Origin: Isoetes taiwanensis
Lineage: Eukaryota; Streptophyta; Lycopodiopsida; Isoetales; Isoetaceae
Length of the DNA: 64,000 nucleotides
Direction of reading: 5' to 3'
Assembly (NCBI GenBank): GCA_021234155.1
Contig: JAJEKV010000005.1
Span: 12,036,787 to 12,100,786, forward strand
The stretch's first letter is position 1. Each line of letters starts with the position of its first letter. This document shows positions 32,839-44,574 of the stretch, in pieces. The position numbers and the translations under genes are program-made. The notes under the pieces were generated by a model. The model did not search any database. It was not told where the DNA came from and worked only from the letters and a program-made list of their open reading frames with translations.

Positions 32839-33324
32839 ATGATGGGGAAGAAGCGGAGCAGAGCAGCAGTGCAAAATGGAGCAGAAGAGGGGGCTGTTTG
32901 TAAGAAGAGATACAAAGGCGTTAGAATGAGGTCATGGGGCAGATGGGTCTCTGAAATCCGGGATCCGCGCACTGGCTCCCGGATATGGCTGGGCAGCTTC
33001 GCCACGCAGGAGCTCGCCGCTCGAGCGTACGATGCTGCCCTTCTTCGCATCCACGGCCCTGATGCTGCCCTCAATTTTCCCCCACATTCTTCCCCTCCCA
33101 GATTTGCTCCCGATTCTGAGCTTCCAATTAGCCTTGATCCTCCTCCTCAACCTCTTAGACTTGCTGAGGATTTTTTGGAGCAAACCCAATCCCAAATTGG
33201 CCTGTTATTTGAAATGGCCCTTGCCATGCTTCTGCCTGCCGACCTTACCCTTCCCATTTTTAGCCCCATTAGTGCCCACCATGATCTCACATTCTGGGAG
33301 CCTGCTCTCTGGTCATATTCTTAA
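32839..33324 (+). CDS. AP2/ERF-domain transcription factor (intact, single exon)
   Basis: A 161-residue nuclear DNA-binding protein that should bind GCC-box or DRE-type promoter elements. A basic N-terminus leads into one AP2/ERF domain at about residues 25-82: '[19 protein letters not shown]', then '[19 protein letters not shown]', with the WLG and RAYD signatures intact. At the two positions used to split the family it has V (DREB-like) and D (ERF-like), a mixed type. The C-terminal third has an acidic 'EDFLEQ' stretch and ends 'WEPALWSYS', like the LWSY end known from DREB1/CBF proteins, where it helps activation. No intron is needed, as usual in this family. The first of two adjacent ATGs was taken. 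Sister copies lie at 35164 (pseudogene), 54117 (intact) and 55550 (pseudogene). Confidence 0.9.
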   Translation: MMGKKRSRAAVQNGAEEGAVCKKRYKGVRMRSWGRWVSEIRDPRTGSRIWLGSFATQELAARAYDAALLRIHGPDAALNFPPHSSPPRFAPDSELPISLDPPPQPLRLAEDFLEQTQSQIGLLFEMALAMLLPADLTLPIFSPISAHHDLTFWEPALWSYS

Positions 33325-34545
33325 CTCTCTGCTTTCCGAAGAATCTCCACGCTTCCGTTTTGTATGATCCGTTGGAGCTGTTCACAGCAGAAGTAATTCA
33401 CAGATGGATACAATTCTAGACTTGAAATATATTTCACCATTAGTAAAGTCCCGAAGCCTCAGGAACTGCTCAATGTAAAGGCATGCCCACCATTTCGGTG
33501 CTCCTTAGATTTCTAGAGATGTAATAAGCCATCCCTACCTGCAAACGCCAATCCAAATGGTCCAACCTATGAAATTACAGTTTCAGAACGCAATGTATTC
33601 AATATTAACGTGTAAAAAGGATCCGATCTACCAGAGACAACTGCACATATTAGAATTATTATTATACATACAACGATTACAAATGCAAACTCCTATTATT
33701 AGATCCAATCTTATCTCACACAAAACAGAAGCATTTTCTTTATCGATATGACTAATGTGCTGCTACGGATTTGCTTTCATTGCGGACTTATTGTATCATT
33801 GCTTCATCCATATAATCGGCTTCATGGAGACCATTGGATGAAGAAATATTCCCAAGAATATTCCCAACGCACCGTTTGCTAGAAATAGAGATGGGTCAAA
33901 CCCCATTTTTCATGTCACATTACGACTATGCAACCTCAGTAAGTCAAGATATCCCTAAGTCAATGCAATGTATCAAAATATACTAGTGTTATTATAGAGA
34001 TCAGATCAGACTAATGTGTGCTGCACAATTGGCTGTGTGCAACACCATAAAATTACAACCAATGCGCTCCCCTATAAAGCTTTCACAAAAAATATATGGT
34101 TCCTCTGATAGTCCTTCACAAGAAGCAAATAGAAGCAATACCATCATCATGGATAAATAGGAAAGACGTTGCACAAGCCGAGAAAAATCTGCACTATCTA
34201 AGCAAGGATTTGTACTCTGCAACAAAAAATACGAAGCTTCAACACAAGAACCGGCCTCACTACCCAAGGACTACTGTCCAAAATCCGTGAAAAAGCTGTC
34301 GGTCCAATTCCATAGCACTATCCCGTCAATTCTGAACCCTCAGCCTTGTGTCAAAGAAACTGCATTCAGAGAAACGGCCAGAGAAGATGCCATGTCAGGC
34401 CATTCTACAAGCTCTCGAAAAAGGCTTTCCAGCCGCCTTTATCCTAAAACTTTATAAACCAATAGCTTCATGTCTTGAAACCCCTTTTCTACCGGCAGCA
34501 TTATATGATACAATGTACCAATACAACTACAAAACCATGCAATAC
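33325..34545. other. Downstream and intergenic sequence, no gene seen
   Basis: There is no recognisable protein frame, repeat family or RNA gene. Unlike the other AP2/ERF copies, the conserved 3' flank ('gttgtttgaa...gcttttcaacct') is not found directly after this gene. Confidence 0.5.
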
Positions 34546-34726
34546 CTTAACACACTGCCCCTCAAGTTTATAGTGATCCAACGGTTCAGATCAATCTTGA
34601 TCAGTGTGTTACTGGAGCTATAACACACTGGAGCTATAACCTAGGGTGTTATGAAATGGACAGATCCAGATCGATTTTGATGGTGATCGGATGGCTCAAA
34701 ACTCTCGGGGCAGTGTGTTAAGGGCG
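34546..34726. mobile_element. Small MITE-like element with inverted ends
   Basis: The left end 'ccttaacacactgcccct' is the inverse of the right end 'cggggcagtgtgttaagg'. Looser symmetry extends about 60 bases inwards ('gatccaacggttcagatc' against 'gatcggatggctcaaa'). Both ends abut TTAA, so a TTAA (or TTA/TAA) target duplication with ends CACACTGCCCC is possible. At ~180 bases it has no coding capacity. Confidence 0.65.
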
Positions 34727-34876
34727 ATAACGCCCTGGCCCTTGGGTGTTACTTCAAAAAAAAAAATTCGGGCCATCAAAATGGCTCGGGCGTGCGTTAT
34801 GCACACACCCTCGCCATTTTGATGGCCCTCGAATTTTTTTTTCAGTAACACCCTCGGGCCAGGGTGTTCATTATCT
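34725..34876. mobile_element. Second foldback hairpin, adjoining the MITE
   Basis: Arms of about 65-70 bases: 'cgccctggcccttgggtgtt' with 'aattcgggccatcaaaatgg' pairs with 'ccattttgatggccctcgaa' with 'aacaccctcgggccagggtg', around a short centre containing 'cgtgcgttatgcac'. The two foldbacks share the word 'gggtgtta' and may be one compound or nested element. Confidence 0.7.
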
Positions 34877-35163
34877 ACACTATATGTTCACTCATAAGCG
34901 TTACTAATTTTGGAAACACAATGTGAAGCTATCTATACTCAGATAGTTTTAACCCAGATTTGTATATAGCACTATATTTGCATATCAAGATATAACAATT
35001 TGACCTCCAACATCTCTCATCTGTTTCCTACGGCACCCATTGGGTATGGGTATGGGGGGGAGGGGATGCCATCTACATATAAATGACCTGAAAGTTGTGA
35101 TGTTAGCAATTTCAGCCAATCTGAAGGCATCAATGTATGTCCTTACAGTTAAAATCTGAAGGC

Positions 35164-35418
35164 CAAAATATTGAAGAAGCGGGTGGTGTTTGTATATTAG
35201 AATGAGGTCGTGGGGCAGATGGGTCTCGGATATCTGGGATCCGTGCATTGGCTCCCGAACATGGCTAGTCAGCTTTGCCACACAGGAGCTTACCACTCGA
35301 GCACATGATGTTGTCAGTCTCTTTACCATACTTCTGCCTTTTGATCTTACTGTTCGCATGTGTCGTCAAATTGGTGCCCAGCATGATACACTATGGGAAT
35401 CTACTCTTGTATTCTTAA
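35164..35418 (+). pseudogene. AP2/ERF pseudogene with internal deletion
   Basis: Homology starts at 'aaaatattgaagaa', as in the copies at 54117 and 55550, but the YKGV start of the domain is lost. '[16 protein letters not shown]' and 'FATQELTTRAHD' follow with changed residues (W for R, H for Y in RAYD). About 190 bases covering the middle of the protein are deleted, joining the domain end directly to 'LLPFDLTV'. The LWSY end is shifted out of frame. The AP2/ERF 3' flank follows at 35465. Confidence 0.85.
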
Positions 35419-35464
35419 CTCTAGGCAGCCCAAAATCCTATCTAGCAATTTACTATTTGGTATA

Positions 35465-36355
35465 TCAGTTGCAATAAGATAAGCGGTTGTTTGAACAGTA
35501 AACATAGCAATAAATGCTTTTCAACCTAATTTCACAACAATTTATATTATTTCATGGGAATGTCCCTTGCATGCTTTTCAACCTAATGTCATGACAATTT
35601 ATATTATTTTATGGGAATGGTCCCATAGACCGATTGGTCTCCGTGGACGATAAAAGTACCTTCCTTCCTTCCTTCCTTACATTGCGTGCCATTTGAGAGT
35701 GACAAACTATAAATAAATCATAAATTTGGTAACTCTCTACATGAAAGTGGAAGACCAAACTATATTTTATCCCATATTGGTTAACATAGTAGATGGTTAA
35801 TATAAATTTTGACTACTTGCACTTAACCATGTATCTAGGCTAAATAAAGAACAGATCTTATCCAGGCTAGCTAAGAATTAATCTTGCCCTAACAACTTAT
35901 ACCTTAATAAGGAAAGATGTCAATTTTCATAAACTTATACAACGTACACCCTAATGAGGAAAGGTTATATATGTGTGATTAAAATTTTGAAGGGATCTAA
36001 TTTGGATGAATGGCTCAGAGGTGGACTTTTGAACGGTGCTCATTAAAAGTGCTCTAACATGTCTGGATATTGGCCATTAAAAGTGCTCTAACATGTCTGC
36101 ATATTGGCAGGATTGAAAAAAGAGGGTGGAATAACGTGGCCAAAAGGGACTTTTTTTTATACTTCGGTAATGTTTTTAGAAAAGTGCCATTAAATCCTTA
36201 ACTCACATGGCTCTCTAATAAACACACAACAGATTTAACCTCTGCTAGTTTTCAATGACACATTGATTGAGTAAACAAAGGCAGAAGAAAAAGGAAGAAA
36301 TAGCTATGAGTGACAAAATTGACCTACATTATTTGTTCTAATATAACAACAAGAG
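35465..36355 (+). repeat. AP2/ERF 3'-flank segment, uninterrupted copy
   Basis: Colinear with 9380-9452 joined to 13567-14300. It is therefore the empty-site version for both Helitron 2 (junction near 35532) and LINE 1 (junction near 36352). It carries its own small insertion at 35636-35680. A phrase 'attaaaagtgctctaacatg' is doubled near 36043-36095. Confidence 0.9.
35636..35680 (+). mobile_element. About 45-base LINE 3'-end insertion
   Basis: 'tcccatagaccgattggtct' with 'ccgtggac.ataaaa' followed by 'ccttccttccttcc' matches the LINE 1 3' end (inverse of 14310-14356). It is absent from the paralog at about 13647. This is an extremely 5'-truncated retroposition whose tail is a short tandem repeat. 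Confidence 0.75.
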
Positions 36356-36479
36356 AATTGTAGGTATGCTAGCAATGTTGAAATTGCACCAAGGTCTCCA
36401 TGATATAAAGCATTGTACAAAAAAATGAAACCCAAATTGCACACCCTTAATGCTGCATGAATCCTACAACGTTGAATCC

Positions 36480-36516
36480 AACCTTGGTGCCCAACAACAT
36501 TGGGCACCATTACTAG
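36480..36516 (+). mobile_element. Helitron 3' terminus (Helitron 4, 5' end not found)
   Basis: Hairpin 36486-36508 ('ggtgcccaa' / 'ttgggcacc', loop CAACA) followed by ATTA and CTAG (36513-36516) and then T, nearly identical to the Helitron 3 end. The 5' end is unclear. The DNA to the left up to about 36355 belongs to the AP2/ERF flank segment, so the element may be very short or the end may be a remnant. Confidence 0.65.
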
Positions 36517-38160
36517 TATACATAAGATTTTGCACCAAATCTCACCCAAAATAGCAACTCTATCGATTATATTGCCAAAACCATTCAAAATTTGGGTCTA
36601 TTCTACAATTTCTCCACATTATTGAGTTCTTGATTTTGTACGTGCATGTTATGCAACGCTTCTTTTAAATGATAAGACCCTTCCATTTTTTTTATGTCCA
36701 GAAGTTTTATTTGCAAGTGTCAAGGTGTCGTATATAAACTTATTGAATTTTCATCATTTCAATCCTCATATATCAATTTTGACATCCATGTTCTTGGGCT
36801 TACATCATGGAGACAATATATGAGTCTTATCCACACGAGTGCACGTTAAAATGGCTTCTCAAAAATGAGAAATGCATATGTGACAAAGCTAGGCATTACA
36901 AGTATACAGGAAAAAAACGTGCAGTCCATTAGATGTGCAAGTAGGACTTTATGTCAAAATGACACAAACACAAAAAAGAGAAGGTGGAGCCCTGGCCCCC
37001 TCCTTCCCCTATGACAAAAAAAGGGAAAGAAAGTACCAATCGACGTTGGACTGCAGCAATGCCATAATTGCCATCACTTAGAGATTGGCGGTGTCAAAGT
37101 TTTTATGCCGATAGACAAAGATATTTTTTAGGATGGAGACACATTCGAGGATGTAGCATTTTCCATAGGAACTATTTACAGACATCATATATATGGTTAG
37201 ATACATTACATCTCGAAGTTTGTAAAAGATAATCCCTTTTCTTTTTTTCTTTTTCTTTTTTTGGAATGATAGAAAAACGTTCAATAATCAACAAGTACAT
37301 ATTACAAGATGTACACATTCCATCTAGTTGTTTAAGCCCAAGAAAATGATTCTAAGACATGAGCATGAAGCATTATGTACTTACTTTAGCATAGGAAACT
37401 AATGATAAAATTATCTTGAAGATATTAAATTCAAATACGGTCCTTCACCTGTTGCTCAAGGGAGGAAGACCTATAAGCCACCATATCTTAGCTGAACTAC
37501 AACAATAACACTACAAACACTAGTACGTTAAGTACTGTATTAAACAAAAAGGTGCGCAATTTGGCAGAGTAGCTTTAAGGTATAGTACGTATAGTACCAT
37601 TCATGAGGTATTATAGATACCTAAACATTAAATTTAAATATGCATACACAAATAACACTGCGTCTCCATCATTTGATCCAGCACATTCAGAATTATTATT
37701 ACCTATTGTTGGATTTCCCAAAAGAGAGGTGATGACAAAGAAAGAAGAGGCAATACACTTCTTCTCTACCATCTTGCATCTTCAGACCACATGTTTTTTA
37801 TTGCTTATAGAATAGGTAAGACACGAGCAGCTAAACGATGTCATATATTGCGTCAATTTTGAGATTGAGATAGTTGCCTTCACATTTTATGGAATGGGAC
37901 AGTAACTAGCGATGAACATCTTAATATGTTCAAGAAGATTTGGCATTGCTCAAGGAGGTCAAAATCGGCTATAGTATGACACGCACGTATAACAGTAAAA
38001 ATGGGCTATGTATAGATGGGGTCGAGCAATCATTTTCGACCAGCGAGCATTGTCCAACTTTCACTACTAGATGATGTTTGTAATACTTGTTTGGGTTACA
38101 AATAGTTTGTTTTTACATGTTGTTTTTACATGAGTTATACTTATTTTGTTTGTTTGGTTT
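36517..38160. other. Intergenic sequence, no gene seen
   Basis: Mostly AT-rich, unremarkable DNA. Frames of 60-70 residues have no motifs and no repeats beyond short T-rich runs (37220-37262) were noticed. Confidence 0.5.
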
Positions 38161-38300
38161 TTTGTTTGGGATATATGTCCATTATTCGATGATGGGGTCT
38201 TGCCCCCTTGTTTGATTTGGGCTTAATGCCCTTGTGCATTTGTATTGTCCCATGGCCCTTGATGGTCGGTGTGGACGTTAAAAATATCTATTTATGCATC
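38140..38300 (+). mobile_element. Probable LINE 3'-end fragment
   Basis: 'tgtcccatggcccttgatgg' with 'tcggtgtggacgttaaaaat' resembles the 3' end of LINE 1 read in the plus direction. The upstream ~100 bases are T/G-rich and repeat 'cccttgtttgatttgggctt'-like words. It is diverged and its limits are uncertain. Confidence 0.45.
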
Positions 38301-38454
38301 TGCCTACTTTCTAGTTATAAGTCAAAACTTGCCACAAACCTAACACTCTTGTCATAAAAATAAGTTTCTATACAATTTTTCTTCTCCTCCCCCTCCCCCG
38401 TTTTGTGGGGGTGGGAACTTGGACCAAGGGGTTGGGTGAGAGATGGAGATAGAT

Positions 38455-38732
38455 GGCAAAAGAACTTGAATTTGTCAGTTGCTAATTTGGACATGGAAGT
38501 GGAACTTTGTTTAGAGATATATATTTGAACTGCTATATGAAGAGAAGTTGCTAACTTGGAGCTTGGACATGAGAGTGGGACTTTATTTAGAGATCTATAT
38601 TTGAAATACTATATGAAAACAAGTTCGAAAAGAATTAGGTTAACACTACTTGTTGGTAGAAGAAGAGATTTTCCTATACTCAATTGAGATGAACTAGACA
38701 AGTTGCATAGTTACAAAGTATGGTTGTTGTAA
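38455..38732 (+). repeat. AP2/ERF upstream-flank segment, orphan copy
   Basis: Two tandem versions of 'gctaatttggacatggaagt' to 'tatatttgaactgctatatg' are followed by 'acttgttggtagaagaagag' and 'gttacaaagtatgg', as in front of the copies at 32839 and 55550. The gene that should follow is absent: LINE 2 begins at 38733 and unrelated sequence follows LINE 2 on the far side. Confidence 0.85.
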
Positions 38733-38734
38733 TT

Positions 38735-38765
<31 letters not shown>

Positions 38766-38964
38766 TAAGAGTGTGTTTTTTGTTATTAATAATAATAATA
38801 AAGATACAGAGAGTCCCCAATGGGACAAATAGGAAGCATTAGGGCTATTATATGGGTTCTCTATGCATCATGATGTGCGTACTAAGGGAAGTCCTATTCC
38901 ACAACAACATAATGGTAGAGAGACCCTATCTGGTCAGTTACTCAGATTGCTTTCTCCACTAAAC

Positions 38965-39852
38965 TCAAATTATTCCACCATTAGACCTATCGTAAAAGTC
39001 CAGGTCCTCAGAGCTCATCCAATGGCACTTAAAGTAGTTATAAAATCCTTCAATCTTACCAATTCTGTCCAATCCCTTATTGTAACTCATCCCCATCTTC
39101 CTGTGGTGGGACAATGCCATTAAAGCAACTTCCTTATTAAAAAGACTCTTAAGTTTCTCAATAGAGATAGATTGCCCCCCCAAAGTGACATCGCACCGAT
39201 GTCTCCATATAATCCAGAGAGCCACACTAACCAGGGAGGCATCAATACAATCTCTGTCTAAGATCATAACAACATTCGGCCACCCAAGTTGATGCATATG
39301 CAGTCTCATAATAGGGCATGCCCAATACCAGAACTCAATAATTCTTGGACAGAAGAAGAGATGTGAAAGAGATTCGCTAGCCTGGCACCCAAGAGGACAT
39401 AGGTCTGAAGACACAATTCCTCTATGGACCAGCTTCACTTTAGTGTTGAGACCTCCTTGGAGAGCCTCCCATCTAAAAAATTGTATTCTCCTAGAGCATA
39501 AGGTTTTCCAGGAGTTTGCTAAGAGGAGCTTAGCCGCCGATCCATTCACTTGAAGCCTAGCCTCTGCTTTAAGAGGGGAGTCATCACAAAGGGCCCGATG
39601 TATACTTGCAACATTGTATGTCTCCTTACCTGCACATGACCACTTTTCCTCAGGACCAGTAGACCCTGAGAGAAGCTTAACATTACCTAGAATTTTTCGT
39701 AGTATCTTTCTATCACCCTCCCCTGCTCTTTGCACTTTGAGTCTAAATTCCATCCAAGAGATCCATCTATCGTTTTCCCAAAGATGCTGCAATTTTAAGA
39801 TCCCATGGTCTCGCCATTTCTTAAAGATCTTTTGAGGATGAACTAATGCCAA
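38965..39852 (-). pseudogene. LINE 2 ORF2 C-terminal region with zf-RVT domain
   Basis: A 295-codon open piece. The stretch 'LCSRRIQFFRWEALQGGLNT', then 'IVSSDLCPLGCQASESLSHL' and 'FFCPRIIEFWYW', is the zf-RVT domain (Cys-x2/3-Cys ... His ... Cys) typical of plant LINE ORF2 C-termini and thought to help bind the template. It ends just short of the poly(A) tail. About 490 bases between it and the RT pieces are broken by further frameshifts. Confidence 0.85.
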
Positions 39853-40339
39853 GGAACGTCCATTAAACTCCCATACATGAGTGTTCGAGAATATCTTGAC
39901 TTTCCCAAAATTTCTCGGGTATAGTCATGGGGGAGCATACTATTTGCACCTCCCTCCAAGCATGAAGAATACGCCTCATGACTGGGGAAGTGCCAGGGGC
40001 CACCTTAAAGTTACAAAAAAAAGGCTCCTAGTTCATCCCTAGGAAGAGATGGTTTACCTTGAATCTTGCCTGATCAAACCCGATTAGCAACAAATGCCGA
40101 GCGGGAGATGTATCCCCTTGTAAAACTTCGCCCGGACATATCTAGCGCCCGAGCTTGAGCTGCGTAAAAGGGTCCTTACATCCAATCCCTCCATCCCTTT
40201 TATCCCTACATAGCTCGGACCAAGCAACGTTAGCCATACCCCCCCAAATGAACTTTCTAATGATAACCTGTATTTGATTATAAATTCCTTTCTGGGCTAC
40301 CAGCACTGACGAGGAATATATGTGAGAGCGGGCGAGCGA

Positions 40340-40999
40340 TTAGCAAGCTGTTACTCTTTCCTTCTGAGATAATCCTTTAGAGGACCATAACCCAACCTTT
40401 TTTCTAAGTTTGTCTAAAATAGGAGCCCAGAGACCCTTCATATTATCTGAGACAGAAAGGGGCAAACCCAATAGCTTAATTGTTTCCCCTGCAGCCACGA
40501 CTGGGAAGCCCAATCCATTAGCACGAGGGTCAATATCTCCCTCTAAAGCCCATAAAACGGTACATTTAGTGGCATTTAGCCCTATGCCTGATATAACCTC
40601 AAAAGCAATCAATATCTCAATTTTAAAGGAATGAAAGCCGCCATCGTCATACCCGAGGAACATAAAGGTGTCATCCGCATATTGCATGATTGTGAGTTTT
40701 TCTTGATTCGGTAAAAAGCCGCACCATTGATGCCCCTTCCAATACTTTGAGATTAACCATCCTTGTGAGAAGGTTGGCCATAATTAAAAAAAGGTATGGG
40801 GCAAGTGGGCAGCCCTGCCTAATACCCTTCCTGAGGTCAAAGAGACCAGAAGGTTCACCATTAACCAAGACAGATGCAGAGGCAAATTTGTTCATTCCCA
40901 TTGAGATGTCGATGAACTGCTTATTGAATCCCATGTGGCTCATCACTTCTCAAGAGCCATCCCACCTAAAGGGAATCATAGGCCTTTCTAAAATCCATC
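40340..40999 (-). pseudogene. LINE 2 ORF2, RT palm pieces
   Basis: After the frameshift near 41005 the sequence encodes 'VKMDFRKAYDSL' (catalytic Asp), then two stops near 40950, then 'RKGIRQGCPLAPYLFLI' (40946-40671 piece), another frameshift, and 'MQYADDTFMFLGYDD' (40687-40340 piece; YADD catalytic box) followed by 'LLGLPLSVSDNMKGLW'. All key RT residues survive in separate frames, so decay is fairly recent. Confidence 0.85.
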
Positions 41000-42796
41000 T
41001 TAACAAGTACACAATTTTGCGGGTGTAGATGCGCACCAATGCATACCTTCTCTAGCCGCTAGGTAATTGTCCAAAATATATCTACCTGGCAGAAAAGCTG
41101 ATTGCTCCCTTCCAATAACCCTGTTCAAGATAGGCTTAAGACGGTTGGCGATGCCTTTCATGATTACCTTATATAAGACATTTGTTAGTGCAATGGGACA
41201 CCACTCCCCAAGTGATTGAGGTCTAGAGACTTTTGGGACCATAGTGATGAATCCTGCCGCTAGAGTTGGATGTAACGAGCAAGAGGACCAAGCCCCCCGA
41301 ACAGCCTCCACAAAGTCTGGTCCAAGAGCGTCCCAAAACTCCACAAAGAATTCAGGAGGGAAGCCATCAGGGCCTGGGGACTTACCAGAGGTCAGAGAGC
41401 ATAGTACTTTAAATATCTCCTCTTCGCCCGGCTGACGCAGTAAAGTTTGGTTGTCATCCGTAGTAATCTTATGTGCCCAATCAATCTGGGCCAACCAAAG
41501 AGAGATTTGGGATTGATAAGAAGATGGGAGATTGTCTGCTTTGAATTGAGCCTGAAAGCTGTCCCGAATAAACGCCTTGATAGCCCTGGGATCAGAAAGT
41601 ATATTTTGACAGTTATCTTTAATTGAAGTGATACTGTTCTCTGCTAATCTGGCCCCTGCCATTCTAAAGAAGCACTTAGAGTTTTCATGATCTGACTCTG
41701 CGTACCACTTTGTTTTAGAACGAACCGCAGCCCCCCTAGCTTCCTCCTCCTCAATAGCTTTGGCTTTTGTTTCCAGTTCCTCCTCTAAGGATTGTTTGTC
41801 TCTGTTATGGGGATCAAGTAACAGATCCTGCTTGACTGTCCTTAGAAGGTTATACACGACATTTTTTTCTTTCTTGAATTTCAAGCACTTCTCCTTGCCC
41901 CATTTCTTGATCCACATCTTCATAAGGCTGATCTTCTTAACCCAAGCCTTCATGGAAGGTAGGCATTCCGTATTAGTTAGAGAAGCCAGGAAAGTCCTAA
42001 AGGGTCTGCAGAATGCCTCCTTCCCTAGTAGGGAGGTATTGAACTTGAAAGGCACATTCCCTCCTCTTCTTTTAGTAGGGATACTTTCCAACACCTTTTG
42101 TGGCACGTGGTCTGAACGAGAGAACGCAAGCTCTCCTTCAACATAACATCCGTCCATGAAGGAGGCTGTCCTATTAGCCATGTAGAACCTGTCTAGTAAG
42201 CAGTATACTCTGTCATGCCCCTTCTGTTTATTAGACCAGGAAAATGCAGCGTTAGATGGAGGAATTAGGGAGAAGCCAACGCTGTTTAAAAGTGAGTTCC
42301 ACGTAACTTCTTCCTCTTGTAGCAAATTCCTGTGCAGCCCAATTTTTTGATCCCATACATCTGTCATATTCAGATCCCCTCCAAGGATCCAGTTTTCAAC
42401 TCCAAAACCCTGATGAGTTATCCAGAGCTCAATCTCTCTCCACATAGCTGCCCTTTCTGCAGGTTTATTAGAGGCATAAATGTTGATGAGCCCCCACATA
42501 CAATTATTTGTTTCAAAAATTACACCTTGCCATCTACCAATTCCCCCTGCATATTGATACTTTTGGATTTGTCCCTTCCATAAGATACAAGTGCCTCCTT
42601 TAGTTCCTTCAGCCGCACAACTAAAGGAGGAGTAATTTCCTCCAATCCAACTGCCAATGGACCTGGCCTCAAAGTCTGGAAGTCTATGCTCCTGTAGAAG
42701 GATGACATCCGCCTTCATAGACCTAATAGCTGCTAACACTCGACCACGCTTAAGAACACCCTTGATGCCACGCAAATTCCATGAGACAATAATCAT
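41000..42796 (-). pseudogene. LINE 2 ORF2, endonuclease plus N-terminal RT (598-codon open part)
   Basis: Starts 'MIIVSWNLRGIKGVLKRGRV' and continues with 'VILLQEHRLPD' (catalytic E), 'WILGGDLNMTDVWDQK' (GD-N motif) and 'FSRSDHVPQ' (terminal SDH). This is a complete AP-endonuclease domain over about residues 1-235. A helical linker rich in K/E follows, then RT: 'LTSGKSPGPDGFPPEFF', 'FITMVPKVSRP', 'EWCPIALTNVLYKVIMKGIA', 'REQSAFLPGRYILDN'. The frame is lost right after 'REGMHW', at the point where '(V)KMDFRKAYDSL' should follow, so RT catalysis is split into the next piece. Confidence 0.9.
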
Positions 42797-44574
42797 AAGT
42801 TGAGAGTTGTGGGACGGCCAGCTATACCATTGTCATCAGCGGAGTTGCTAAAGGAAGAGGTCGAAGCTTTCTTCCTTTTCATCTCACCAGAGTTATCTGG
42901 ACTCATATTTGCATCCAGCTTATTTTTCTTACCAAGTAGAGCAAATGGGTTCTCTAGCATCTCCACGTCATCTATTGTATCTGTATCATTATCTGCCCTG
43001 TTGGAGTTGCCTTTATGATTCCCCAGAGCCGGTTCAAGGAGCCTTGCTCCTCGTGTATTCTTGGTTATCATACCTGCGAGAGCCCCCTTCTCAGTAGAAG
43101 ATACCTCTGAGATATATTTAGACAGAGCTGACATTGGTTGTGGAGAGTCTGCACATTTTTAGTTCACCATGTCAAGAGAGCCTCTAGATTTCCTGGCTAG
43201 ATTTCTAGCTCTTATACCATGTTTGGAGGCCACCACTTGCCATTGAGTCTCCCCACCTAGGGTGTCCACTTTAGAACTTGGCACACTCGGGGTCGCGTTT
43301 CCAGGCACACCGGATGAAGAAGGGGTAGCGAAAGCTGGTGCGGGAGCAGGAGTAAATGGGGGAGTGACCGCAACCTGGAGAGGAACATGTGTCCCTTGAG
43401 GGGCTTCTTTCTATGTGTCGTCTTCAGTCACATGCACATGTTCTCTGTCATTGCCCTCGGAGGCATTTTGATCGTTGACGTTTGCATGGCTTGGTTTGAT
43501 CACCTCTTCTAGTTCCACATTGGGGAACATCCTCCTTATTTCCCATCCATTTAATAGCTTGAGTAAAAACTTAAAGCAACACATTCCACTTTTCACGGTC
43601 ACTCCTTTGGCGATCTGCGTGTTGGCTGTGATAGCAACACAGATTCTAGGTCCTTTGGCAATAGAGTGAGATACATATGAGCCTAACGTATTGGCAATAG
43701 ATTTTAGGAACTCCGGGACTAATAGGTCTGGTGGGAGATACTCTATTTCAAACCAGCAGGGGATTTTGATAGCGGAAAGCTTATTAGGGAGAAAGCCTGG
43801 CGTGTAAAACTGGTACAAAATGAAGCCTCCTGCAAATGGGTCAGCTGCACGGGCAACTAATCTATCCACAACTGCTTCACTATCAAACATGATGAGAAAA
43901 AAGTTGTTACCCAGTGCCTTCAGCGATTGGTGTTGGGGCAAACCTAACCTCTTCAGGTGAGCTGATAGCCATGAGTTTAACCTGCGCAAGTCCAGGAAGC
44001 CCCCAGTAAAGAAGCCCACTACTGAGCGCGAGATCAAACTTTCCAGATACCTTTTGTGCATCTCGTGATTAATTTCAGCCACTGGGAAATTACCCTCTGT
44101 CTCCATATTAGTGCCACTGACCAATCCAGGCTCAGTATTTGTAGTTACTACCTCAGGGTTCTGACCGAGACCTTTCTGTAATGCTTGGAGAGCCTCCGTG
44201 ACTCTTGTGCTTCTGTTAGTAGCATGGGTTTGCTTTTGAATCCACTCCGAGAATCTCGGCTTGTTCACTATTCTCACTGAATCCTGTCCTTTCCAGGCTG
44301 AACCCTTTGGATGAATCACCCTGTTTTGTGTAAAATTCCCTTGGCTAGCAACATTTCCATCATTATGATGCTCTGATCCAGTATTTTTTCCCCTGTTTGG
44401 TGCCCTGCTTTCTAGAGATGAATAATCAACTTCAGTTTCTGTCTTGTTTACTTCGGTTTCTAGTTCTTCCATAGGTGAAGCTTCCATGGATGATTCTGAC
44501 CTGCTAGATTGTATGGATATTCCCTGTCCACTCGCTCTGCCTCCTGTCCCTGCCCCTAACATTGTATCTTTCAA
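42793..44574 (-). pseudogene. LINE 2 ORF1 (nucleic-acid-binding protein, two in-frame stops)
   Basis: One frame runs for about 594 codons, interrupted by stops near 43412 and 43159. The N-terminal third is S/T/E/G-rich and looks disordered. The middle (about 44060-43530) contains 'AHLKRLGLPQHQSLKALGNN', 'FFLIMFDSEAVVDRLVARA' and 'PCWFEIEYLPPDLL', matching the DUF4283-type RNA-binding domain of plant LINE ORF1. The last part has 'VVASKHGIRARNLARKSRGS' and an acidic stretch. The final TGA overlaps the ORF2 ATG (ATGA), suggesting coupled translation. The protein would coat the element RNA. Confidence 0.82.
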
